This document shows, piece by piece, positions 35,526-46,684 of a stretch of DNA of 64,000 nt (position 1 is its first letter; each line of letters begins with the position of its first letter). The position numbers and the translations under genes are program-made. The stretch comes from Rhyzopertha dominica (lineage: Eukaryota; Arthropoda; Insecta; Coleoptera; Bostrichidae), in the NCBI GenBank assembly GCA_025024175.1, contig QCXZ01000064.1, positions 2,728,001 to 2,792,000 on the forward strand. The letters are read 5' to 3'. The notes below the pieces were generated by a model that saw nothing but the letters and a program-made list of their open reading frames with translations, ran no database searches and was not told the DNA's origin.

Positions 35526-37215
35526 GCATAATAATAATAATAATACGTCTTTATTAAGGCGAAGTCTAGCCAACTCAACATTTTCCATTACTACAAAACA
35601 TAATCAAAAATAAAATTATAACAATAGAAACAATAACAAGCAGTAGTTGCACATGGTAATGGAACAATCTTTCGAACAATCCATATATACGAGTTACATA
35701 TCTTATACTAAACTTATTTATATCACATAACAATAACAAACTAACCTAGGCATATAAATTACTGAGAAAGTAACAAAATTTTCCTCAACTGCTTTCGGAA
35801 TTGGCGTAACGAAAGCATTTTCAGGCAGACTGTTGTATATAATTACACAGTTATACGAAAATGACCTGCGAAACAAGGTAGTACGATATCTAGGAACTGA
35901 TAGTGAAGATAGATTCCTCACATTAACATTTATGTCATCAGATTTAAAGTAAAACTTGCCTCGAAGGTATGGAGGTGAGGAGGTTACCAACATATTAAAG
36001 AAAAACGCTGACAAACTATACCTATAATTATCTTCTGCTCTAAGCCAACCCAGTGCCACTATTCTTTGGGACACCCTTTCATCACGGGGTATGCGATAAA
36101 CGAATCTACAACAGCTATTCTGGATTTTCTGTAATCTTAACTTAGTTATTTTATCCAGACATGAGTAAAACACAATGAAACCGTAATTAAGGATGGACAA
36201 CGATTCACAAAGTTTCTTACGCATTATGAAATTTAATAAATATCTGTTGCAATACAGCAGTTTTAAAGCTAGATAAGCCTTCCTTACTATGCCGGCAATA
36301 TGTTGTTTAAAACGAAGATCGCTTTCAAATATTAAATCTAAGTTTCTTGCGCTGTTAACAACAGGCAATGGTTGATTATTAATCTTAATTTTAAAATCTG
36401 TCAGTATGCTTTCTCGCAAACGATTTGGACAGAACAACATTGCTACACACTTTTCTGGGTTTAATTTTAAATTATTTTTTCGAGAATAATCAGCTATAGC
36501 CCTTAGGTCACGGTCCGCACGAGCTCGCAGGATATCTCAGTGCTTTTAGGGTTGAAAGAAAATTGTAACTGCGAGTCATCTGCATAACACTGAATACTAC
36601 AATTTTTAACACAGTTTGGGAGGTCTGCAGTGTATATCAAAAAAAGTAATGGGCCCAGTACTGATCCTTGCGGCACACCCGAAGTAATGGAACAGCTTTC
36701 AGATATATTCATCGAAAACTACAATTTGGGATCGACTACGAAGATATGAGTTAAAAAAACCCACAGCCACGTCATCGAATCCATAAAAGAAATGATCTAT
36801 GGTATCAAATGCCTTGGACAAGTCGAGCAGTACTAGACCCGAAGCATTTTGAGTTATCCAGTGCCCTAAAGACATTATCCGTGACATTAGCTAAAAAAGA
36901 TGTTGTACTATGTCCCTTACGAAATCCTGACTGGGTAGAAGATATAATGTTGTTTGATATGGCATAGTCCTAAATCTGCCTTTGAGCTATTTTTTTCTAA
37001 AATTTTTGACAGCACAGGAATTTTAGTAATGGGGCATGGATTAGTTTTTCTTTGGAATAGGATTAATCAGTGATGACCTCCACCTAGCAGGAAAATAACC
37101 AATTTCTAATGTTCAGTTAATAATATGCGTAATATGTGGCCAAATTGCAGGTGAACACAACTGAATCATCTTTGCATTTATATAATAGGATAATAAGGTG
37201 ACCATAGGTACTAAC
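35526..37215 (-). pseudogene. LINE family A (CR1/Jockey-like), RT and 3' UTR, decayed
   Basis: Leftward from about 37190: INAKMIQLCSPAIWPHITHI, WRSSLINPIPKKN, a gap, ISSTQSGFRKGHSTTSFLAN, LVLLDLSKAFDTIDHFFYGF (36840), [20 protein letters not shown] with YTADLP (36712), catalytic QCYADDSQL, then a 240-codon frame (36440-35718) with LDKITKLRLQKIQNSCCRF, VYRIPRDERVS and SSPPYLR. The 3' UTR ends CTTCGCCTTAATAAAGAC and (ATT)5 at 35526-35541. At least four shifts are needed. The endonuclease domain is absent, so it is 5'-truncated. It shares its terminus with 25325-25716. Confidence 0.88.
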
Positions 37216-37871
37216 CGAGCAATATTCCAACTTTGATGGAATCAGAGCAAGATAAAGGCTTTTAAGAAAGTGCTCATTGTTAAATGACATTGTGTTTCGA
37301 ATAACAAACCCAAAAAGGCTTTATAGTAACCCATTATCAGAAGATTATTTTACATTAACTTGTGCGATTACTCCAAGGTCCAATTATAATTCTAATTTAT
37401 TAAGTACTAAATTAAATCACCCGCCATTTCAATCAACTCCATACAACGAACGATTGAACACCGAATCAACTGGTTGAATTATCAGGAAAGAATCAGTAGA
37501 CCGGCCGGACCACCGCCCCAAATATCCCCGGTCCGCGCGTCCAGGAATTTTAATGAGAGTACAGGACTGAAGCGTAGGGCCTGTCGCGCCTCGGTATGCG
37601 CGTTGTATACCTGCTCGTGCGTGAATAGGGCTCTAATTGGACGTTAAAGGGCTCCGAATCGGGTCTATAAGGAAGTATGCGATTACACAAAGTGATTTTT
37701 AATTTGTACCTGTGCAGTTAGGGACAGAAAAGGCGATGAAGTGCTCTGTTGTCTTTGGCTTAAAATTACGACATCCCTATGGGACACCAGCTAAACCGTT
37801 GGTCGCGTTTAGTAGAGAAAATGAAAGCTAAGGCAGTTTAATCTCAAGAATAATGTTAGTACCTAATTATA
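37216..37871. other. Unassigned; CpG-rich spot at 37490-37640
   Basis: Between LINE A and the left TIR of the next transposon. A short CpG-rich spot (GACCGGCCGGACCACCGC, CCCGGTCCGCGCG) stands out from AT-rich flanks. No coding frame of note. Possibly a promoter remnant or part of a GC-richer repeat. Confidence 0.25.
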
Positions 37872-38146
37872 CAAGGTCGCTACAAAGTATGAAACCAGCA
37901 GGATATTTCAGGTTCTGTTCGATTCTGTAATTAAAAGGCATTTTCCGTGTCAGCTCTCATTTCCGAGATATATCGGCGCAAGTTGCATTTTTTTAAATAG
38001 GAAGGGGGGTCAAAAGGCACATCGTTGAGAATAATATTTTTTCCTGATTTTAAAAATGTATCGCACTTTTACAGTTTAGTCTCAATTGTCCTCGTGACTG
38101 GTGATAACTTTCATTCACTTTGTTATTCGCAATCGCAATACCTCAG

Positions 38147-38442
38147 TTAACTGAACATGATCGCATCGAAATTTTGATGGTGATTGATTATGAAGACAGA
38201 AGCTGAAGTTATTCGGAAGTAGTTGCATTTCATGAAGATTGTGAACCAATTGCCAGATCAACAGTTATTAAAACATCGCAACGTTTTGGCGAAACCGGCG
38301 GTGTTAAAAATCGTCAAAAACCAGGTTGCTACGAGTGAGGAAAGTAGCTTGAATGTCCTTTAAAAAAAAAGAGAAGTTTCATGCATACAAAATTCACTTA
38401 TTACAAGAACTGAGCGAAGATGATTTCGATCGTAGGATAGAA
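38147..38442 (+). pseudogene. DD41D transposase, N-terminal half
   Basis: From LTEHDRIEILMVIDYEDRS, a stop, then SYSEVVAFHEDCEPIARSTV and QRFGETGGVKNRQKPG (the first helix-turn-helix and linker), then after a deletion KFHAYKIHLLQELSEDDFDR (38385-38440). The reading frame is lost at a stop near 38195 and around 38340. It breaks at 38442 at the LINE insertion. The N-terminus is DUF4817-like, as in the 8.8-kb copy. Confidence 0.82.
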
Positions 38443-40294
38443 TTAGATATTATAGATTAGATAGATATAAACTTAGTACAATATGAGAAATAAGCAAACC
38501 AAAAAAATAAACACCTATAGTACCATGCTTTGACTAAAATTACAAGCTAATGACTTAACCTATACATTATTTGTCTTTTGAAACTTTCTACAGAGCATAT
38601 TTTAGTAAACAAATCAAAGTGTTCATTATAACATTTTATAGCATTATAAGTAAAAGACCGCGTGTGTAAGGAGGTTCGGAAGCTAGGCATTGATAAATGG
38701 TGGACATATCTAAGAGATAAATCAGTGCAATGCAAGCTGCGACGACTATGAAACTTATCAGGCAAATATTTTGGCGAAGAGGATTGAAAGACATGAAACA
38801 AGAATGTTGCAAGGTGGTAATGAAAAAGTTGATCAATTTTCAACCATTTAAGTTGCTGTATGTACTTACTGATATGAGCATACTTTTTTAGTCCAAATAT
38901 GAATCTGCAGCAGTTATTCTGCACCTTCTGAAGCCTGTATTTATTAATGGCATCAAGACAAGGAAAGTATACCATAAAACAATAAAGTAAGTGAGGGATT
39001 ACCAGAGATACGCATAATTTTTTTCTAATTTTAAAGTTGAGAATAAGATGATTAGAGTACAACAGCTTTAAAGCGACATAACATTTTTTAATAACAGAAG
39101 ACACGTGATTTTTAAAACGAAGGTCTAGACTTAAACCAAGACTTTTCATCCTTTCATATACAGGCAGTTGATTATGGTCCACATGTACTTTAATATCATC
39201 CGTCACAAAACATTTTTGTGACGATTTCGACGCGAAGAACACTTATTGCTGTTCAACTTTAAGTTAATGTTACTGGAACATTCACTAATGTTGCCTAGGT
39301 CCTCATTCATTTCTAAGCATGCCCTCTCTATGTTCTGTGGGTTGAAATGGTGTAAAAGGTAAGTATCGTCAGCGTATGCCACGCAAGTTGAAAATTTGGG
39401 CTTTGAGAGTAAATCAGCGGTGTAAATTAAGAACAGAATTGGTCCCAGGATAGATCCTTGAGGGACTCCCGACGTCACTCTGCCAGCATCAGACATTTCG
39501 CCACCCAGCAAGACTCGCTGGCACCTATTGAGCAAATAAGATCGGAAGAAATTAACAGAAACCTCATCAAAACCGTAGTAAGTCAATTTACTACAAAGCA
39601 ACACATGAGCCAGTATATCAAAAGCTTTCGGAAAATCCAATGAGACCAAAAGACTTGCCCTGCCAGCATCGAGGGATCCAATGCACTCGTCTACCAAATT
39701 AGTCAACGCAGTTGTTGTACTGTAATAAGTACGAAAACCTGACTGGTTTTCGGGTATAATTTTAGCTTCAGCAACATATATTTGATTATGAAGAAACTTT
39801 TCACATACCTTAGACAACACAGGCAAGATGCTGATTGATCTCAATACGGATACAGATTTAATTTGATCAGTTTTAGGCAAAGGTCGTATTAAAGCGAGCT
39901 TCCACTCATCGGGATAATAACTGTGCTCCAAACAACAATTGATAATGTGAGCAACATAGTTGCAAATAACAGGGTAACAGAATTTCAACATCTTAGAAGA
40001 AACGCCGTCGTGTCCAACTGCTTTTGATTTCAAAGCAAGAATAACATTAGAAACATCTTCAGGGGAAATTAATTTAATATAAAATTTAGTATTTTCATTA
40101 AAAAGTTTACTATCAAATTGTTTTACTTCACTGGGACAGTTATTGGATGGGGAAAATACCGACATAAAGTAGTCATTTATTTAATTAGCAGAGTATGATG
40201 ATATGTCACAGGATTTCCCACCTCGCTTGACGTGTAAGTAATTTAGAGCTTTCCACAAATGTTCAGTGGAAGTATTAGTGATGACTTGGTTTAA
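38443..40294 (-). mobile_element. CR1/Jockey-like LINE inserted in the DD41D transposon
   Basis: Leftward: STEHLWKALNYLHVKRGGK (40270), then a 320-codon frame (40165-39203) with [109 protein letters not shown] and catalytic VAYADDTYLL, followed in another frame (39242-38547) by YRLQKVQNNCCRFIFGLKKY. It ends in a TATC-rich tail near 38443. Putative 7-bp target duplication GATAGAA at 38436-38442 and 40295-40301. It is the best-preserved RT of its group here, with about two shifts. Confidence 0.88.
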
Positions 40295-40860
40295 GATAGA
40301 AACATTTTAAATTGGATTCTGTTTTCTGATGAAGCAACTTTTTGCATCATGCAATGGTAGTGTGAATAGACATAATTGCAGGTATTGGACGGACACAAAT
40401 TCACATTGGATGGAACAAGTCCACACACAACACCCTCACAAAATGAATGTCTGGTGTGGTATTATCGGTGAGNACATTATTGGACCTTTTTTCATCGATG
40501 GAAATTTGAATACGGTCAAGTATTTACATCTCTTGCGCGAACACATTCTACCAGAACCTTTTCGCCCGTTCCCTAATCATGAAAATGTTACGCGTTCTTC
40601 TGAACAGATATGGTTTCAGCAAGATGGTGCCCCGCCCCATTTTGCAGTCAACGTTCGTGGATATTTGAATGCGATATTTCTAGACAGATGGATTGGTAGG
40701 CGCGGAGCGATAGAATGCCCAGCACGTTCACCTGATCTGACGACGCTTGATTTTTTTCCTTTGGGGGTATCTGAAAAATTGTATTTATGCTGATCGGCCA
40801 CATAATGCAAAAGATTTAAAAGGACGAATCAGGTCAGAAATTCAGAACTTACCTCCAAAT
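40295..40860 (+). pseudogene. DD41D transposase, C-terminal half
   Basis: NWILFSDEATFCIMQW holds the first catalytic Asp (40312-40360), then after a shift SVNRHNCRYWTDTNSHWMEQ and NVWCGIIGE (N inside), IGPFFIDGNLN, WFQQDGAPPHFAVNVR (second Asp) and DRWIGRRGAIECPARSPDLT with TLDFF (third Asp, 41 residues after the second, hence DD41D). A one-base shift follows near 40765 (LWGYLKNCIYADRPHNAKDL). About 20 residues seem lost between this part and the N-terminal half at the insertion point. Confidence 0.88.
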
Positions 40861-41507
40861 TTTTACTTTTTTACTTTTAGGGTACCCGATTCGCAATAAA
40901 TTGATCAAACTAGACGAACATTATCACCAGTCAAGGAAAATGGCAATACCTGGTTTTTTGTCCATTTTAGCGACAAAGAAAATTGTTTTCATTCTTTTCG
41001 TTCTTTGTAAGGCTCGTATTTACACTTTTCTCAGCTCAGAAGTGTGATACATTTTTGAAATCAGGAAAAAATTTCCTTTCAATGAAAAATGCAAATTGCG
41101 CCCATATATGGAAAATGAGAGCTGACACGGAGTTGAAAAAATTGCAGAAAATGCATTTTAATTATCCACAGGCCCTTGCGCAGTTTCAGAAAAATCTGAC
41201 AAACAAAAATATCTTGCTGGTTCCATAATTTGTAGCGACCCCGTACTTTTTTTTGCAAAGGTTAGCCAAAGATCTCGCTATTAACAAACGTGTGAAAGAC
41301 CTCATTAGAGCCTTCCGAAAAAGATGCCACATTCGCGGAGTTCTTAACCCTCTGGCGGTCTCATCTTACCAATTAAAAAATTTTCAACAAGAAACTGGCA
41401 AATTACCGCTGCACAGTCAATTACGCATGTGCCTTTAAACGTTTCTGAGAAGTACGATGGCCCAGGGCTCGAGAAATTCGACACCAAGAACGCCCCCCCA
41501 AATTCCT

Positions 41508-41826
41508 TTATTGTTTCCGACAGAGGAAACTGTTTTTGCCAGCAGAGACATTTTTTGTTCGGCCGCTTAAATGCAATTCATTAAGATTATACGGTTGGCG
41601 GGTAGCTCGGAATGTTCTAGCAGAACTGATGGACAAGGGGCTGACAGTTGTATTATCTCCTACGTTATTATCATGTAGAATGTTCGCCAACCGGGAATAA
41701 TAAAGGAAATCGGGATACATTTTGCTTCTGTTTTGAAATAAAACGCGATCGTCTTCAGACAGGTTTCGCATTATAAAGGCAAAAGACTCGTTCTTATTTG
41801 GTGTAACATTTGCCCTCCTAGCACCT
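41508..41826 (-). CDS. Candidate terminal exon of an unknown host gene
   Basis: The minus-strand frame is open for 126 codons to a TAA at 41510-41508. A strong 3' splice-site-like stretch (TACTTACTGCTGCTTTTACG then TATGCAG) ends at 41827, giving an exon whose frame continues GARRANVTPNKNESFAFIMR, LSEDDRVLFQNRSKMYPDFL and YYSRLANILHDNNVG. An AATAAA overlaps the stop codon (41512-41507). Codon use is mixed rather than AT-driven, and the protein is not any transposon domain I know. No other exons were identified, so this rests on ORF length plus signals. Confidence 0.4.
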
Positions 41827-43024
41827 CTGCATACGTAAAAGCAGCAGTAAGTATTTGAAAATATTATATAATCATACTTCAACATGGCGGGATCAAAAAT
41901 ATTGCCTGTACGACTAGAACAAAAACGTTGAAATGTCGGTCTATAAGAGATTTAACATCTTATTCTTTGTTAGATAGAGACATGGTAGTTAACGGTAGTT
42001 AAATAAATTATTATAAATATATTCATAATTTAAACAATATTAACAAATATTAACATGAAAATATTATGAGTTTTTCTGGCATTAGTAGAAAAAAATTACT
42101 TGGAACCGAATATTTTGGACGTTAGTACAATTGTTATCTGAATTATAGATCCGTTATTTTTTTTGTTTATTTCAGTATATAAACTAAAGAAGTATCAATA
42201 GCCTTGTAACAAGCCATGCAATACGTACATAATACAAGAATCGCATCATTCAGTACAGAAATTGATGTGCTTGAGCCTGGGTTTTAATCTTACTAATGGA
42301 AAAAAGAGATCGATCTCATTATATACATTACCAAGTCACAACATTCTAGTAATTGGGTTGTAATAGCTATAACTGGTACTTAACAGCTCAGAGTAATCAA
42401 AACTACCAACTATTACTCTGTGAAACATGAAAAGAGAGGCTAATACCCTAAGCAATTCTAACTTTGAATCCCTATATTACCTCTAATAGTATCATAGTCG
42501 TATGTACCACGAGCAAAACCCAACTTATAAGCACCAATGCGTGAAAATATGTTCTATACGTTTTCAATTTGAGACACATACTTCTGATAACATGGATTCA
42601 GTAGTCAGTAGTCACAATACTAGGATTCCTTTGAAAAAAAGAGCGTTTAATGCGTCATTGTAATTGAAGTGATCCACTATATTGGAGAGGCAGCAAGAGC
42701 AACTGCGGTGCTCCCCAGAATCACTTAAAATGATAAAACGAATGGGCGTAATGTGGTATCGTGAATTGTATTCTCGAAATTCGAAATATAATATATCAAA
42801 TCAATTGCTGTCCAAAAATACATATGTAAAGTAAAGAGTACCAAGCTATTAATCTGTTTGTTGAAAATAATGCTTAAATATTATGTGGGACAATATTTAT
42901 AATCAAAAATTTTGTGTATATTTTAAAAACAAGACAATAGATTTCAGTAAATTTAACTAGGCCTTACGGGCTAGCTCTGCCGAGGACGAAGTGACTCCGC
43001 TTCGCTCCGTCACTTTTTTCGAGT
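41827..43024. other. No supportable gene; short GC hairpin near 42990
   Basis: AT-rich. At 42990-43012 a hairpin-forming GTGACTCCGCTTCGCTCCGT with CAC beyond stands out just outside the dispersed repeat at 43025 and may be that repeat's terminus. Nothing else is recognisable. Confidence 0.35.
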
Positions 43025-43580
43025 GGGTACATATATATTTTTTACCTCAAAGCCATTTGTTTTTACCTTTTAGCTTCCCCTTTAATACTCTTTCTCCTTC
43101 CCGTACTGCTTACAGATACCAATACATTAGATTTCGTCTTTTTTAAGTAAAATATTGCATTTTGAAAGAAATTAATTATTCCAAAGACTTCGTTTTGATT
43201 CGAACGTCCTACAACGAGTGTACTTTTAAAGGGGAAATACAGCGTTTTCAGTTGAAACGCAAGTACCATCTACTTACAATCATGTTCAAGTATCGAGTGC
43301 CAATTATAACTCAAAAACTGAGTTTTGGTCGAAAAGTGCGTTTTGATTTGGAGCTCCTCATATAAGACGTCTATGAATTTTACTACCTGAGTTATGAATT
43401 TTTATTCGCGTAAAATCGACTACCATCAACGCCGTCTTAAACAACACTCTATCAAGGGTTATTCTGTCGATTGAACTTGGGGTTCTGTGTTCTGTACCCG
43501 TAACATTGATAAAAAGGTTATGATAATATCTTATAAACGAGCAATTCTTGTATAGAAATATGTGCTTTGCTATCTCAAGA
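43025..43580 (-). repeat. Unknown dispersed repeat X, copy 1
   Basis: The reverse complement of 43025-43580 aligns over about 540 bp with 63458-64000, from CTTGAGATAGCAAAGCACAT to GGCTTTGAGGTAAAAAATAT and beyond. Both copies keep an open frame encoding LKTLYFPFKSTL, VGRSNQNEVFGIIN and FQNAIFYLKK, but the opposite strand is open too (INYSKDFVLIRTSY), so coding is unproven. Family unknown; the copies are about 90% identical by eye. Confidence 0.8.
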
Positions 43581-44704
43581 CATCAAAAAACCCTTATTAT
43601 TATTGAGTAAGTGCAGCATACATTTTTCTCAAAACAAGAGATTTACACGTTATTATGTATACAACGTAGTCTATTCTTTTACCATAAATTTTCCAGCGTT
43701 AGTTGGCACAAATTCAAAGTTGGTAGCAAACTACTGTCGCATATTAATTGTTCACCTGTGCAAACACTTATGAATTGCAATGCTATGCCGAGTACACCTA
43801 ATACCTGTTAGCACTTTGCCTTTTAAGCGTTTACACACAGACTACCTCTACATATCCATGTCACAAGGTATATGAGCATTTTGATGGTTTCCTTTGCGGA
43901 AAAGACTAAGTGGGTAACTGATTTGGAAACACAGCCACTAGCTATTTGTTAAAGCACAATGCTTACATTACGTTTCCATTTGAATTTTATCTATTAAAGT
44001 AATAAACGATATAGAAAAATAAGGTAAAATTGGGTACAACACGTGATTGTTTTATTAAGACAAAAACAGACTAGTTTTTCAGGTTCAGCATCGTCGTTTT
44101 TTAAGCGATTAATTAAACATTGAAATTTTTATTGTGAAAAAATTGCTCTAAGTATAAAAGAACTCATTTTTGACTAGCAGTACAAAAATGTTCTACCATA
44201 CTTTCAAGATTGGCCTCTTTTTTTATACTGCCGTTATATTTGTTCTAAAGATGGATATGTCCTAACAGACTGACTCATATAAAAAGTACTTATCGTAATA
44301 AAACGTTATATTATAACCGGAGAATTTACCAATTTTTTATTATGGGCGACATAATAAATAGGTCAACGGTTAATACATACCTAAAGAGGAATTATCTTTA
44401 CTGTAATGAAATAACCTAAAAATATTGATTGTAATTAAATACTTATCTAAATGTTAGATGTTAATGAGTGTGAATGTACTCTAAACCAATATCACAGCGA
44501 ATAAAATCTTCATACTTCTCAAAACTATGGTATAATTAACTACCGTTATATCTTATAATTATACAGTGCAATTATTCATAAATATAGTGGCGATATCATA
44601 ACTCACAAGAATTATATACTATAGAAGTGCAGTAGTGAAATAGTATGAGCAATTATAAGGCGCAAAAATTTAATTTTCATGCTATCACACTGTTATCAGC
44701 CTGC
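43581..44704. other. No supportable gene
   Basis: AT-rich. Overlapping plus-strand frames near 43567-43811 are open but unrecognised and lie at the edge of repeat X. Confidence 0.4.
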
Positions 44705-44860
44705 CACCTTATTAGAATTCACAGACAATGAAGTATTATTCAATCTGTGCCTTAAGATTCCCGATATTTGGAAACAATCTAAGGTACCTATGTCAGCTCC
44801 ATAAAAAGCGTGACCCACGTGAAATTACTAATTACAGACCAATTTCTATTATATGTAACC
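44705..44860 (+). pseudogene. LINE RT N-terminal fragment
   Basis: In two frames: PIFGNN or IWKQSKV, then HKKRDPREITNYRPISII (44800-44860), the canonical WKxSxVxPIPKxxDxxxxxNYRPISI block that precedes the RT core in Jockey-supergroup LINEs. It is truncated on the right by the mariner relic, whose sequence starts at about 44860. Confidence 0.55.
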
Positions 44861-44861
44861 G

Positions 44862-45267
44862 TACTACGGTCCTCTGAAGCTACAGTTGACACATGCCCCA
44901 GTAATTCCGAAAAATGTAGCAACCATCTTCTTTTTTCGCCTTTTTCACGAACCACTTTTGTGGGAGTCATCTCATTCTCGAACACCCAAACTGCCGATTG
45001 TTGTTTCTTTTCGGGATCATAGCAGTAGATCCAGCTTTCGTCATGTGTAATGATGTACACTAGATGGAATGCACCATTGTTGAAGCGATCCAGGGTACAT
45101 CTGCACCAATTTACCCTGGCCTCTTTTTGAACTGCAGTAAAATTGTGTGTAATCCAACGAGCACAAAGTTTCCTTGCTTTTGAATGTTCGCGCAGAATTG
45201 TGTGGATTGCTTTCACACATATCCCAAGGCAAAATGACGTTAAATTAAAAATTGAAAACTGATCCAT
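44862..45267 (-). pseudogene. mariner (DD34D) transposase, central fragment
   Basis: A 160-codon minus-strand frame contains TILREHSKARKLCARWITHN, VQKEARVNWCR, HLVYIITHDESWIYCYDPEK (first catalytic Asp in THDESW), KQQSAVWVFENEMTPTKVVR and GHVSTVASEDRSTV, in the order of mariner transposases. The N-terminal helix-turn-helix and the C-terminal half with the remaining acids are missing; the far end runs into LINE sequence. Confidence 0.85.
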
Positions 45268-45284
45268 CTTCTCTAAGTGGAGTT

Positions 45285-45789
45285 ATTAATTAATTCTTCT
45301 AAAGAAAATATTCTTAAAGTGAACTTCCACTTTATTTTTACAATTGTAAAGCGTTTTCGGCTACTTGTTAGCCATCGTCAGTACAAAAATTATTTATGAA
45401 AGGAAACTAACAGTTTGACAAAGTCAAAAATCAGAAACAACAAACTTGACTACAAACTGAAAAGCAACCCATATGCCAGTAACTCAAACGAAACATTAAT
45501 TTAGATCAAACAAAGAATTTAGAATAGGACAATTGAAATTACAAAAATCATTTAGAATANTAAAATTTTGTTCGTTAATAATTTTGTAAATCTCTAAAAT
45601 TTCCAAATAATTTAATTTAGATAATTTACTACACAAATGTAATGAATTTAGATTGTCTAGCGTGGCAGTGTGTTTATTTACTAATAAATGGTTGGCTAAC
45701 GAAGAATTTGTTGTAACAATATCTGTATTTTTATACTTTTCAAATTGTTTCAAATGTTCTTTACCTCTAGTTAAAAAGGATCTTCCGTT
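45285..45789 (-). mobile_element. Penelope-like element, inverted 3' partial copy
   Basis: This is a minus-strand, 5'-truncated copy of the PLE at 45790-46640. It begins inside the GIY-YIG domain (at the CGGAAGATCC corresponding to the GRSFL codons), keeps the frame MKQFEKYKNTDIVTTNSSLA to NSLFDLN (45753-45496, one N), and has the full 3' UTR with a hammerhead-like motif. Its truncated end abuts the plus-strand copy, making a head-to-head inverted pair, a structure known for Penelope-type insertions. Confidence 0.88.
45346..45381 (-). ncRNA. Hammerhead-like ribozyme motif
   Basis: Minus strand: CTGACGA (45381-45375), stem II GGCT/AGCC with loop AACAAGT, then GAAAACGC. This fits the hammerhead core with a T-to-C change in CTGATGA and one extra A in the GAAA box. 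It lies in the PLE 3' UTR about 150 bp after the stop codon, where PLE hammerheads are expected. Confidence 0.55.
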
Positions 45790-46640
45790 TTTTTTTAATT
45801 ACCTCTGTCATTAAATGCTTTTGAAAAAGAATTGGGTGTAATACTACAAATTGCTTTCAATAACAATTTTCCTAATTATTTAATAGAAAAACTTTATTTT
45901 AAGTATTTGACAAAATTTAAATTTTCTTTCTGTACCACTTATTTGGATGAAAAAGTTAAGGTTTGGTTTCCTCTTAAGTTTGCTGGTCAAGTCTCAGTTA
46001 GCCTATCTAAATTATTTTCTGCTAATGGAATAAATATTGCTTTTTCTACCGTAGGCAGTGTGTTTTCCCGTTTTGTCCGTAATAAAGACCAAACTTCAGT
46101 TTTAAATAATTCAGGCGTTTATAGTTTTTCATGTAATGATTGCAATTCAGTTTATATTGGACAAACCGGAAGATCCTTTTTAACTAGAGGTAAAGAACAT
46201 TTGAAAAAATTTGAAAAGTATAAAAATACAGATATTGTTACAACAAATTCTTCGTTAGCCAACCATTTATTAGTAAATAAACACACTGCCACGCTAGACA
46301 ATCTAAATTCATTACATTTGTGTAGTAAATCATCTAAATTAAATTATTTGGAAATTTTAGAGATTTATAAAATTATTAACAAACAAAATTTTACTATTCT
46401 AAATGATTTTTGTAATTACAATTATCCTATTCTAAATTCTTTGTTTGATCTAAATTAATGTTTCGTTTGAGTTACTGGCATGTTTGTTTGTTTCTGATTT
46501 TTGACTTTGTCAAACTGTTAGTTTCCTTTCATAAATAATTTTTGTACTGACGACGGCTAACATGTAGCCGAAAGCGCTTTACAATTGTAAAAATAAAGTG
46601 TAAGTTCACTTTAAGAATACTTTCTTTAGACGTTAAATTA
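45790..46640 (+). mobile_element. Penelope-like element, C-terminal half with GIY-YIG
   Basis: Open from just after a stop at 45796 to 46458 (about 220 codons): FEKELGVILQIAFNNNFPNY, then LPLKFAGQ-like linker (WFPLKFAGQVSVSLSKLF), SGVYSFSCNDCNSVYIGQTG (the GIY-YIG core with paired Cys), RSFLTRGKEHLKKFEK, HLLVNKH and LEILEIYKIIN. The RT domain is missing, so the copy is 5'-truncated but its remaining frame is intact. The 3' UTR with hammerhead ends near 46640. The same lineage lies at 60130-61560. Confidence 0.9.
46547..46580 (+). ncRNA. Hammerhead-like ribozyme motif
   Basis: Plus strand: CTGACGA (46547-46553), stem II GGCT/AGCC with loop AACATGT (one change from the sister motif at 45.36 kb), then GAAAGCGC. 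It is positioned about 90 bp after the PLE stop codon. The strict GAAA box is present here. Confidence 0.6.
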
Positions 46641-46684
46641 ATCAAAACAAACAATTTGCTGTCAAAAACTGGAAAGACGCATTT

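Larger units (their letters stand above)
37872..41243 (+). mobile_element. DD41D transposon with both TIRs, split by a LINE
   Basis: The left end reads CAAGGTCGCTACAAAGTATG; the right end is the reverse complement of CGGGGTCGCTACAAATTATG. TA lies at 37870-37871 and 41244-41245. Both TIRs and some subterminal blocks match the 554-bp MITE at 12735. Removing the LINE at 38443-40294 leaves about 1.5 kb, a normal size for a Tc1/mariner element, with transposase N- and C-terminal parts on either side in the same orientation. Confidence 0.9.

Noticed and set aside
42990..43012. GC-rich hairpin as a Helitron 3' end
   Set aside because: No CTRR terminus at the expected distance and no rolling-circle Rep or helicase sequence nearby.
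43063..43365. Open frames on both strands of repeat X as a conserved gene
   Set aside because: Both strands are open in both copies and changes do not favour synonymous sites by eye, so neither frame can be called coding.
44788..45022. Plus-strand frame opposite the mariner fragment
   Set aside because: It is antisense to the recognisable mariner frame; only 44705-44860 carries separate LINE sequence on the plus strand.
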